NCBI GenBank assembly: GCA_016217595.1
Contig: JACRHS010000032.1
Coordinates: forward strand, 248,001 to 312,000
Length of the DNA: 64,000 nt
Direction: 5' to 3'
Source of the DNA: Opitutia bacterium
GTDB taxonomy: Bacteria; Verrucomicrobiota; Verrucomicrobiia; Opitutales; Opitutaceae
Under the pieces are notes generated by a model. That model had not been told where the DNA came from, did not search any database, and saw nothing but the letters and a program-made list of their open reading frames with translations. A program made the translations under genes and the position numbers. Of this stretch, positions 36,508-45,147 are shown one piece after another (the stretch's first letter is position 1; every line of letters starts with the position of its first letter).

Positions 36508-37217
36508 GCGCATTGACGCTGGCGCACGCCACCGTACCGGGCCGGCTCACCGACGTGAGCCTGACGCTCGCGCCGGGCACGTTCGCGGGCCTCGTCGGGC
36601 CCAACGGCGCCGGCAAATCCACGTTGTTGCAAATCGCCGCCGGACTGCTGCCGGCCACCGGCGAAGTCACGTGGAACGACCGGCCGCTGGCCGACATCGC
36701 GGTGCTGGAGCGCGGGCAGATGGCGGCGTGGGTGCCGCAGGAGGCGCGGTTTGAATTCGGCTTCACGGTGCGCTCGGTGGTGGCGCAAGGGCGGTTCGCC
36801 CACGGCGACGATGACCGCGGGGTGGAGGAGGCGCTCGCGCAGTTCGACCTCACGACGCTCGCGTCGCGGCCCGTCAACCGGCTTTCCGGCGGCGAACGCC
36901 AGCGCGTGCTGCTGGCGCGCGCGCTGGCGACCGACGCGCGGCTGCAACTCTGGGACGAGCCGCTTGCGCCGCTCGATCCGCGGCACGCGCTCGAAGTGCT
37001 CCGGCTCGGCCGCGCCCGCACGCGCGCCGGCGGCACGCTGTTGTTTTCGCTGCACGATCTGCGCGTGGCGTACTGCCTCGATGTCGTGGTGGTGCTGCAC
37101 GAAGGCCGGTTGCGCGCGGCCGGACCGCCGGAGGAAGTGCTCACGCCCGCGTTGTTGCACGACGTGTTTGGCGTGCGCGCCCGTACCGCGCCCGGCCTGA
37201 CCCTCGAATTGCCATGA
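36483..37217 (+). CDS. btuD: B12 ABC transporter ATP-binding protein
   Basis: This 244-residue ATPase has Walker A GPNGAGKST (about 35-43), the signature LSGGERQRVLLARAL (about 136-150), Walker B LQLWDEPLAPLD and the switch histidine in LFSLHD. It powers import through BtuC. The gene starts inside the last 25 bases of btuC and its stop overlaps the start of the adenosyltransferase (ATGA). The usual glutamate after Walker B is present (WDEP). The long open frame upstream of ATG 36483 is antiparallel to btuC coding and not family-like. Confidence 0.93.
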   Translation: MAAATQELSALTLAHATVPGRLTDVSLTLAPGTFAGLVGPNGAGKSTLLQIAAGLLPATGEVTWNDRPLADIAVLERGQMAAWVPQEARFEFGFTVRSVVAQGRFAHGDDDRGVEEALAQFDLTTLASRPVNRLSGGERQRVLLARALATDARLQLWDEPLAPLDPRHALEVLRLGRARTRAGGTLLFSLHDLRVAYCLDVVVVLHEGRLRAAGPPEEVLTPALLHDVFGVRARTAPGLTLELP

Positions 37218-37807
37218 ACGAAACCGACGCCCAACACCGCGAACGCATGCAGACCCTCGCCGCCGAGATGCAGGCCAAAACGCGCGCGGCGCGGACCAAG
37301 CGCGGCCTGCTGATCGTGCACACCGGCCACGGCAAAGGCAAAACCACCGCGGCCTTCGGCATGCTGGCGCGCGCGCTGGCCCACGGACGCCGGTGCGCCG
37401 TGCTCCAGTTCATCAAGTCGGGCAACGATGCCGTGGAGAAAACGCTGCGCGGCCCCCAGCTCGAATGGCGGCAGGTCGGCGACGGTTTCACGTGGGACAC
37501 GCAGGACCGCGCCGCCGACATCGCGCGCGGACGCGAAGGCTGGGCGCTGGCGCTCGGCTGGCTGCGCGATCCGGCGGTGCAGTTCATCGTGCTCGACGAA
37601 CTCAACGTCATGCTCGCCTACGAGTACCTGCCGCTCGACGAAGTGCTCGCGGCGTTGCGCGCGCGGCCCGAGGGCCAGCACGTGGTCGTGACCGGGCGCG
37701 ACGCTCCGCCTGCGCTGGTCGAGCTCGCCGACCTCGTGACGGAGATGCGCGTGGTGAAACATCCCTTCGCCGCCGGCGTGCAAGCGCAGGCAGGCATCGA
37801 ATTTTGA
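37214..37807 (+). CDS. cobO: Corrinoid adenosyltransferase (CobO/BtuR type)
   Basis: This 197-residue cytoplasmic enzyme has the P-loop HTGHGKGKTTAAFG (about 36-49). The family motifs VLQFIKSGN, WRQVGDGFTWDTQD, FIVLDELNVMLAYEYL and VVTGRDAPPALVELADLVTEM follow. It transfers the adenosyl group of ATP to reduced corrinoids, making the coenzyme form. CbiZ, CbiB and CobQ encoded nearby all work on adenosylated substrates, so this gene supplies the step that follows uptake. It overlaps btuD by four bases. Confidence 0.93.
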   Translation: MNETDAQHRERMQTLAAEMQAKTRAARTKRGLLIVHTGHGKGKTTAAFGMLARALAHGRRCAVLQFIKSGNDAVEKTLRGPQLEWRQVGDGFTWDTQDRAADIARGREGWALALGWLRDPAVQFIVLDELNVMLAYEYLPLDEVLAALRARPEGQHVVVTGRDAPPALVELADLVTEMRVVKHPFAAGVQAQAGIEF

Positions 37808-37845
37808 GGAGCGCGCCTTTTTTGCGGCCAACACCGTTTTCCCCA

Positions 37846-39300
37846 ATGAAAACCCTCGCGATCCTCGGCACTTCTTCCAGCGCGGGCAAATCGTGGGTCG
37901 CCACCGCGCTGTGCGCGTGGCTGCGCGGGCAGGGTGTGCGCGTCGCGCCGTGCAAGCCGCAGAACATGTCGAACAACGCCTGCGCCACTTTCGACGGCGG
38001 CGAAATGGCGCGTTCGCAGGCGGTGCAGGCCGAGGCGTGCGGCCTGCTGCCGACCGCCGAGATGAACCCGATCCTGCTCAAGCCGAGCGGCGGCGTGGGC
38101 GCGCAGCTCGTGCTCCGCGGCCGGGCGCAGGGGCACCAGGCGGCGCGCGATTATTACCGCGATTTTGACCGGCTCTGGCGCGTCGTCGCCGACACGCTCG
38201 ACGGCTGGCGCACGCGGTGTGACGTCCTCCTGCTCGAAGGTGCGGGCAGTCCGGTGGAGCTGAATTTGATGGCGCGCGACCTCGTCAACCTGCGCCCGGT
38301 GCGGCATCTCGACGGACGCTGGCTGCTCGTGGGCGACATCGACCGTGGCGGCATTTACGCGCAGCTTGCGGGCACGTGGCAGCTCCTGCCGCCGGAGGAT
38401 CGCGCGCGTGGGCTCGGTGCCATCGTGAACAAATTTCGTGGCGATCTCAGTCTGTTTCCCGATCCGCAGACGTGGCTCGCGCCGCACGCGCCGGGCCTGC
38501 CGGTGCTGGGCACGTTGCCGTTTCGCGCCGACCTGCAACCCGAGGAGGAGGACGGCCTCGGCGCGGCCGATGAGGATCGCGGCAGCGGCGACACGCTCGC
38601 GTGGGTGCGCCTGCCGCACGCGGCCAATCTCACCGATTGCCAGCCGTGGTGGGGCGACACGGGTGTGCGCGTACGCTGGACCGCCGATGCGGGCGAGCTG
38701 GCGGCGGCACGCGCGATCGTGCTGCCGGGCACGAAGAACACCGTCGCCGATTTGCACTGGCTGCACCGCACCGGGCTGGCGGAGGTGATCGTGGCCGCGG
38801 CGCGTCGGGGCACGCTGGTGCTCGGCGTGTGCGGTGGCTACCAGATGCTCGGCGAAAGCGTCAGCGATCCGGCGGGCGTGGCGGGCGACGCAGGCGAAGT
38901 CGCGGGGCTCGGGCTGTTGCCTGTGGTGACAGAGTTTCACGCCGAGAAAATCGTGCGTCAGGTGGAGGTGGAATGCGCCGGCCGCCGTTGGTCCGCGTAC
39001 GAGATTCACATGGGCCGCACGACGCCAACGGCTCCGTGCGAACCGTTGCAAACCGTGACGGACGCCTCCGGCCCGCGACCCGAGGGCGTGCGTGTGGGCA
39101 ACGTCTGGGGCACGTACCTGCACGGCTGGTTCGAGGCTCCCGAGCTGCGTCAACGCGTGGCGACGGCGGCCGGTTTCACCGCCTACCACCCGCACCCCGT
39201 GCCATGGGCCGACCAACGCCAGACGCTCTATAAACAAATGGCCGCCCACCTCGCCGCCCACGTCAACCTAGACTCCGTGCGGCGGTATCTGGAGCTGTAA
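37846..39300 (+). CDS. cobQ: Cobyric acid synthase
   Basis: This 484-residue ATP-dependent amidotransferase has an N-terminal dethiobiotin-synthetase-like domain: ILGTSSSAGKSWVATALC (about 5-22), PQNMSNNA, NPILLKPSG and LLVGDIDRGG. A C-terminal glutaminase domain carries the cysteine in LGVCGGYQMLGE and the histidine in GTYLHGWF. It amidates four side chains of adenosylcobyrinic a,c-diamide to give cobyric acid, the same product CbiZ makes by salvage. It is 38 bp after cobO and ends the plus-strand operon. The genes that normally lie before it in corrin ring synthesis are not in the window. Confidence 0.94.
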   Translation: MKTLAILGTSSSAGKSWVATALCAWLRGQGVRVAPCKPQNMSNNACATFDGGEMARSQAVQAEACGLLPTAEMNPILLKPSGGVGAQLVLRGRAQGHQAARDYYRDFDRLWRVVADTLDGWRTRCDVLLLEGAGSPVELNLMARDLVNLRPVRHLDGRWLLVGDIDRGGIYAQLAGTWQLLPPEDRARGLGAIVNKFRGDLSLFPDPQTWLAPHAPGLPVLGTLPFRADLQPEEEDGLGAADEDRGSGDTLAWVRLPHAANLTDCQPWWGDTGVRVRWTADAGELAAARAIVLPGTKNTVADLHWLHRTGLAEVIVAAARRGTLVLGVCGGYQMLGESVSDPAGVAGDAGEVAGLGLLPVVTEFHAEKIVRQVEVECAGRRWSAYEIHMGRTTPTAPCEPLQTVTDASGPRPEGVRVGNVWGTYLHGWFEAPELRQRVATAAGFTAYHPHPVPWADQRQTLYKQMAAHLAAHVNLDSVRRYLEL

Positions 39301-39463
39301 GCGGCGTGTGATACGCGAGTGTAGGCTTGGCTCCGGCGGGCCCTTACGCACGCTGGCGGCGGATTTCGAGCCCCATATCGCCAATGGCACCGACTGTTCG
39401 GTACGGGGTGCCAAGGTGCCAACTACAAGACTTAATAATTAACCCCATCAATGTGAACCTCCC

Positions 39464-40528
39464 ATGACGGTCGTGATATCTTATCGGACAGCATGCCATT
39501 TCCCCCGCTGCCGGAGATGGACCGTTGGCGTCCTGTTACTGACGATGCTCATCCATTCCGGCTGCGTCGCCTTGAGCCCAGAGCGTTCCGAAGCAAGGGC
39601 CGACAATAAGGAAGTCGCCTCCCTCTATCGCGAAGATCAGGGCGCGCGGGTGGCGCTCGGCACAAACGTCGCCCTCTGGAGCAATCTCAGCGGGAGTGAT
39701 CTGGAACGAAGAATGCGAGTCAAGGCACTCTACGCCGCAGGCCAGCTGCACACCGGCTCCGATTTCTATTGTGCGGCGATGGTGCTGCAACATGGGGTCA
39801 CGTCCGATGATTACCTCCTAGCGCACGAGTTTTCGATCATCGCGCTCGCCAAGGGCGAACCTCGTGCGAAGTGGCTGGCCGCGGCCACCGAGGATCGATT
39901 CCTCATGCAAATTAAGCGGCCCCAGCGATTCGGCACGCAGTTCTACATGAAACCGGATCAACAGTGGGAGCTTTACACCACTGCGGACAGCGTGACCAAT
40001 CAACTGCGTGCCCAGCTAGGCGTGCCGCCGTTAGCGGAAGCAAAAGAAAAGCAAACGCGTCTGAATCTGAAGCACACTGCGGACAAGACAAAGCCAGAAG
40101 CCGATGAAGAGCTGACTCCCAACCGCACACCGTTGGTCGTCGATGAAGCCAAACCGGCGGCAGGCCCGCCGGGAGGCGGCGAGCTCATTGACGAAGCGAT
40201 TGTTGGTAGCTGGCAAGGTCTCACACCAAATGGCGCGCCGGTGGAATTTGAATTCATGCCCGACCATCGCGTGACGTGGCAATCCTACCTGGGAACCGTC
40301 CATGGCCGCTATGACCTCGCACCTGCTGGAGATCTCTTCGAGATCGATCTCTACAGCTTCGATCACCCGCAACTTCGGGGCGAGCGCCTGGTGGCGATTG
40401 CGCGTGTCGAGAGTGGTAAGCTGTTCTTCGAAGCTGCGTCGATGAAGGAAGCAGAAGCGCAGAGCATTCCCCTTCGCCGCCCGAAGAGTTTCGGCGAAGA
40501 AGTGATGCAATTGATCTGTAAGAAGTAG
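39464..40528 (+). CDS. Lipoprotein with DUF6624-like domain
   Basis: This 354-residue protein has a basic leader and hydrophobic segment ending at the lipobox HSGC (C34). Residues about 70-190 resemble DUF6624: a helix RMRVKALYAAGQLHTG, then DFYCAAMVLQHG..SDDYLLAHEFSIIALAKGEPRAKWLAAATEDRFL, typically found in bacteroidetal and verrucomicrobial proteins of unknown role. After a lysine/proline-rich linker comes a lipocalin-like strand pattern (GSWQGLTPNGAPVEFEF...). It stands alone after cobQ, 163 bp away. Function is unknown; an envelope location is likely. Confidence 0.72.
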   Translation: MTVVISYRTACHFPRCRRWTVGVLLLTMLIHSGCVALSPERSEARADNKEVASLYREDQGARVALGTNVALWSNLSGSDLERRMRVKALYAAGQLHTGSDFYCAAMVLQHGVTSDDYLLAHEFSIIALAKGEPRAKWLAAATEDRFLMQIKRPQRFGTQFYMKPDQQWELYTTADSVTNQLRAQLGVPPLAEAKEKQTRLNLKHTADKTKPEADEELTPNRTPLVVDEAKPAAGPPGGGELIDEAIVGSWQGLTPNGAPVEFEFMPDHRVTWQSYLGTVHGRYDLAPAGDLFEIDLYSFDHPQLRGERLVAIARVESGKLFFEAASMKEAEAQSIPLRRPKSFGEEVMQLICKK

Positions 40529-40820
40529 AGCCCGTTTATCTTGCTCACCGCAGGTAGTGCGGCTTTGTGATGTAGGGCATCAGCGTTAGTGGGAGTCGCG
40601 GCCGGCTGAGTTGAGAGGAGGCGGTTGGGGGGGCAGACGTGCTGCTCGGTCGAATCCAAATCCTGCGCGCCGAAAGTGAATTAGGAGGCTGATCCCGCGA
40701 TGCTGCGCTCTTAAGAAACCTCAGCCCGCGTCGATAGAAGATGATGCGTCTCAGTCATAAGATACCTCTTTGTTCCGTATACGACTTGCCTGCGGTTTGA
40801 TCGTGTCATCAGCCTAAAAT
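40529..40820. other. Intergenic stretch without recognised gene
   Basis: I see no conserved frame here. A weak hairpin CCGCA/TGCGG (40548-40564) follows the lipoprotein stop, and the rest is presumably the promoter region of the next two genes. Confidence 0.4.
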
Positions 40821-41678
40821 ATGAAGCTATTTTTGGGTGCACTCGCATTGGTGCTGTTACTGGTGATAGTTGAGGCCGCCCTCCTGAAACGGGCTGAAGC
40901 GGCCAACGACGCCATACGTGTCGAAATCGCGGCTTGGCGGGCGAAAAAACCTGCGCCTGTGCCTGCACCGCAGGATGGCGTCCGCAACGCGAGCACAGTA
41001 GCAATCGCTGATAGTAACGCTTCCTCCGCCGCAACCGCAGAGACGGACGCAGTGTCGCAGCCTCTTGTCGGCTCTCGCCTCAGTGCTACCCTCGTGGAGC
41101 TGACGCGGCGGGGCATCATTGACCCTCCCGTCATAATCGGAACAGACGGCAAGCTCCGGGATGCGTTCGCGGCTTTTTTCGACATCAGCCCGGCGGAGTT
41201 GCGCGAAATCAAAGAAGAGGTCGCAAACGTCAGGTCGAAGCTCGGCGAGATGGCCGCAGCGGCGGCCAGCGTGGAAATGGCTCCAGGCGGAAAGGTGAAA
41301 ATCACAGTGCCGCCCCTCGCGGAAGGGGCGAAGCTCGAGGAGAAATTTTCGGCCACGCTTGCGATCATACTGGGCCTTGATCGCGCGGCTCTGGTGCAGG
41401 AATTCGGACACTATCAGTTTCGCCAAATGTTGGGAGATTTCGGCGCCGATTCGGTGACGCTGCTATTTGGCTGGATCACGGACGCCAAGGGCGATCCGGT
41501 CATTATGGTGAACGATGTTCGTCTCACCATGACTAACATGGCGACAACCCGTGAGTCCGATTCGAAACAGGGTGTCCGGCGTTACTCGATGTTTCGTGCC
41601 AACACTGCGGAGGAACTGATCGAGCGATATGGCCCCATCGGCAAGATGGCTGTCGAACGGATGGCCAAGAAACCATGA
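40821..41678 (+). CDS. Membrane-anchored protein of unknown function, first of a related pair
   Basis: This 285-residue protein has one N-terminal hydrophobic anchor (MKLFLGALALVLLLVIVEAALL) and an alanine/proline linker (about 30-80). A soluble domain follows with SRLSATLVELTRRGIIDPPV, a helical stretch FFDISPAELREIKEEVANVRSKL, and VEMAPGGKVKITVPPLAEG..LEEKFSATLAIILGLDRAALV. The same order of segments occurs in the next gene, so they are diverged duplicates. No known family is recognised. The stop overlaps the next ATG, so both are made together and may form a complex in the envelope. Confidence 0.7.
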   Translation: MKLFLGALALVLLLVIVEAALLKRAEAANDAIRVEIAAWRAKKPAPVPAPQDGVRNASTVAIADSNASSAATAETDAVSQPLVGSRLSATLVELTRRGIIDPPVIIGTDGKLRDAFAAFFDISPAELREIKEEVANVRSKLGEMAAAAASVEMAPGGKVKITVPPLAEGAKLEEKFSATLAIILGLDRAALVQEFGHYQFRQMLGDFGADSVTLLFGWITDAKGDPVIMVNDVRLTMTNMATTRESDSKQGVRRYSMFRANTAEELIERYGPIGKMAVERMAKKP

Positions 41679-42523
41679 AGACTCCTGGTGCCAGGCGTGC
41701 CGTTAACATGAAAACCTTGCTTGTAACCCTGTTTATGATTGGCGGAATCGCCGCCGCGCTGCTGGCATTTCTGCTCTTTCGGGAGCGGCAAAAAACGCCG
41801 ATGTTGGCAGCCGAGCTGAACACCGTGAAGGCCGCGGCGCAGTTGGAGTTGTCGGCGTCTTCTGCTCCAAAACGCGCCGATCAGACCAAGCCGGCGTCGG
41901 CCCAACCGTCAGAGCGTCGCGCCGCGGGTCAGCCTCTGCTCGCCGGCAAGCGGCTCCGCCAGGTTTTGGCTGAATTGCAGGAGAAGGGGCTCGCCCGCAT
42001 CCCCAAGCTGGTCACCATGGATGGACGGTTGCTCCCGGATCTGGACAAGGTGTGCGCGACCTCTGAAGCGGAGCGTCAACAACTGCAGGTCTTGCTGACC
42101 GCGATGCAAAGCCGGATGCAAAATGCGGCTGCTACGTTGGCGACAGTCGACCGCTTGGAAGATGGAAGCCTTCGTCTTTCGGTGCCGCCTATTCTAGGCG
42201 CCGCTCAGCTCAGCGAGGAGTTTTCTCAGGCGGTGACCAATGTCCTCGGCGCGGACCGGGCCAGCGTTTTCAAAGAAGCGGCCTGGCCACAGGTGGCGGC
42301 GTCCGTGGGTGGCTTTGGCGTCGATCCGATGACTATCACGATCAAGCCCCGTCCGTCAGGGCGCGGACCGCAAGCGCCCACAACTTATGTGGTGAACGAA
42401 TCGCGCGGCCCGGAGGGAGCCAAACCTGCACGTCGTTTCACGCAGGTGGATTCGATCGCCCAGATAAAGCGGATTTACGGGCCGCTGGCTGATCGTGTCA
42501 TTCATCAGCTTCCCGAGAAATGA
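41675..42523 (+). CDS. Membrane-anchored protein of unknown function, second of a related pair
   Basis: This 282-residue protein shares the plan of its upstream neighbour: a single membrane segment (TLLVTLFMIGGIAAALLAFLLF), a charged linker, then GKRLRQVLAELQEKGLARIPKLVTMDGRL, a helix SEAERQQLQVLLTAMQSRM, and VDRLEDGSLRLSVPPILGA..LSEEFSQAVTNVLGADRASV. Both end with a YGP-containing segment (IYGPLADRVIHQL here, RYGPIGKMAVERM in the neighbour). Four-base ATGA overlap supports ATG 41675; ATG 41708 would give a shorter leader. Function is unknown. Confidence 0.7.
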   Translation: MKTPGARRAVNMKTLLVTLFMIGGIAAALLAFLLFRERQKTPMLAAELNTVKAAAQLELSASSAPKRADQTKPASAQPSERRAAGQPLLAGKRLRQVLAELQEKGLARIPKLVTMDGRLLPDLDKVCATSEAERQQLQVLLTAMQSRMQNAAATLATVDRLEDGSLRLSVPPILGAAQLSEEFSQAVTNVLGADRASVFKEAAWPQVAASVGGFGVDPMTITIKPRPSGRGPQAPTTYVVNESRGPEGAKPARRFTQVDSIAQIKRIYGPLADRVIHQLPEK

Positions 42524-42729
42524 GGTTGCCTCGACATTCTGGCCACCAAATCGAAGGCTATCTCGGGATTCAGGCTCGAATGATAGTCCATAGCTGCCCC
42601 GGAAGGCCATTCCTGTGTTTCGTGAGGAACATGATTGCGGGCAGCTGACCGCACGGGGCGGATCGACACCGCGGTGCATCAAAAAATAAACCTGCTTTCC
42701 GGGCGGGAGGTGCGCATAACGCCCGGAGC

Positions 42730-43386
<657 letters not shown>

Positions 43387-43413
43387 TGCGGCGGCGCTCG
43401 GCGCGCGACTGCG

Positions 43414-44883
43414 TTAGTTGTTATCCGGGCTGGGCGCGATGCGGCCGGTCCGGTTTTCGGGCAATGGAAAGGCGCGGTTCTTAAAACCGGCGTTGGCGGC
43501 AGTCGGCGGCGGAGTGGCTGTGTCGGCGAGAGGCAACCGCACGACGAAGCGCGCGCCGCGTTGCACGAGCGGATCGCACTCCACGGTGCCCTGCATGGCG
43601 GCGACAAAGCGTTTGACGATGTACAGGCCCAGTCCGTGCGAGGACGGCCCGCTCTTTGCGACGGGCGTGGCCTGGCGCTGGTATTTTTGGAATAGAACAG
43701 AGCGCAGATTGGGCGGAATCCCTGCGCCCTCGTCCGCGACGGTCAGTCGCGCCTGACGACCCTCGACTTGCAGGGCCAGCCGCACGGTGGTGTGGGCGGG
43801 AGAATATTTGCAGGCGTTGGAAATCAGATTGTCGGCCACGCGCTCCAACGCCTGACGGTCACCGGCGACGATGACGGGCGCGAGGGGCGATTGGTAGTGG
43901 ATCGCGATATTTTTCTGCCGCGCCCCCGCCTGCCAGATCGAGAGGAGATCGGCCAGTAACGCGCCCAGATCCACCGGGTCCCACCGGGCCGCGAGGGCGC
44001 GTTGCTCGAGGGCGTTGATGTTGAGCATATCGCCGATGATTTTCTGCATGCGCTCGGCGGAGCGCGCGATGGAGGTGGCGTGAACGTCGATCTCCGGCAG
44101 GCGGGCGCGGTTGTCGAGTTTGATGAACTCCGCGAGATTGAGCACGACACAGAGCGGATTTTTCAGGTCGTGGGCGGCGATGCCGACGAGCTCGTTTTTC
44201 TCCTCGTACGTGCGGTGCAGCTCGAGGTTGGCGGCGGTGAGTTTGGCGTTGGCGGTTTGGAATTGGGCGAATGCTTTCTGGCGCGCCTGCTCCAGACTCA
44301 GCGCCAGCAACAGGACGAAGACCGGAAGCCCGGCAAAACCGGAGACCAGCACCAAGGGGTGCGGCGGCTCGGGGGAGAAAAAGGGCAGGGTGGGGAACCA
44401 GGTGTCGATCACCGCAAATGCGACGGTGATGGTGACGGAAATGGTGCACCAAAAAAAAGCCGAGGTGCGACCGGCGATGAGCAGACTGATCAGGGGCGGG
44501 GCGGTCAGCCAGGCGATCCCTGTGCTATGGATTCCTCCGTGTCGATAAATACCGAATACCAATGCGAGCGTGATGAGCAGCGCGAAATAGTTGCCCAGTA
44601 TCAAGGGCGCCTGTGGATGGCGCAGATGCGGCCAGGTCGTGCTCAGCCAGAGCGTGGTGGTCAGAATGAGCGCCGCGGAGAGATACAGGCCGCCAAGGGC
44701 ATGTGCGACGGCGAACATAACCCCGGTGACCAGCCCGATGTTGGCGAAGCGAACAATCAGATGATACCGCAGCAATGTCTCGGGATCGCGGCGGGCGTGG
44801 ACCGGAATGGTCCGCGGTTTCCAAAAGGAAATCCGCGAGAAAAGCCGGAGCCAGCGGTGTAATTTGCGCGACGACGAGTGCAT
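43414..44883 (-). CDS. Membrane sensor histidine kinase
   Basis: This 489-residue kinase has about six membrane segments between residues 35 and 205 and almost no external loop, so it may sense a membrane or internal signal. A coiled-coil helix (about 205-230) leads to HisKA with H238 in AAHDLKNPL, then an HATPase domain with N-box NLISNACKYSP, ADEGAGIP and SSHGLGLYIVKR. There is no receiver or HPt, and no response regulator is adjacent, so it is an orphan. ATG 44883 is preferred to the TTG seven codons earlier. The histidine context (HDLKN rather than HELRT) marks the KdpD/phytochrome-like subgroup. Confidence 0.88.
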   Translation of the reverse strand: MHSSSRKLHRWLRLFSRISFWKPRTIPVHARRDPETLLRYHLIVRFANIGLVTGVMFAVAHALGGLYLSAALILTTTLWLSTTWPHLRHPQAPLILGNYFALLITLALVFGIYRHGGIHSTGIAWLTAPPLISLLIAGRTSAFFWCTISVTITVAFAVIDTWFPTLPFFSPEPPHPLVLVSGFAGLPVFVLLLALSLEQARQKAFAQFQTANAKLTAANLELHRTYEEKNELVGIAAHDLKNPLCVVLNLAEFIKLDNRARLPEIDVHATSIARSAERMQKIIGDMLNINALEQRALAARWDPVDLGALLADLLSIWQAGARQKNIAIHYQSPLAPVIVAGDRQALERVADNLISNACKYSPAHTTVRLALQVEGRQARLTVADEGAGIPPNLRSVLFQKYQRQATPVAKSGPSSHGLGLYIVKRFVAAMQGTVECDPLVQRGARFVVRLPLADTATPPPTAANAGFKNRAFPLPENRTGRIAPSPDNN

Positions 44884-45120
44884 CTGGTGTAAAGCGAGGC
44901 GCAAAACAAAAGTTTACAAGCAATTACCAAACAACAGTTTTTAAGGTAAAAAAATTGCGAAAAGAATCGAAAAATCAGGGAAAGTCCTCAGGAACTTCTG
45001 CTTCCAGCGTGCGTCGCGCGCGACCTGAAATGCTCGCGCAGGCCGGAGTGATGCGATCTGCGCGCAGAAGCAGAAGCCCACAGAGGGTTTCTGCTCAGGC
45101 AACAGATGGTGTGGCCTGGA

Positions 45121-45142
45121 TGGGGAGCTCATTCGCTCCCCA
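45121..45142 (-). terminator. Hairpin after the esterase gene
   Basis: Perfect 8-bp arms TGGGGAGC/GCTCCCCA with a 6-base loop lie 5 bases after the minus-strand stop at 45148. No T-run follows, so factor-dependent termination or mRNA 3'-end protection is more likely than classic intrinsic termination. Confidence 0.5.
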
Positions 45143-45147
45143 ATCAT

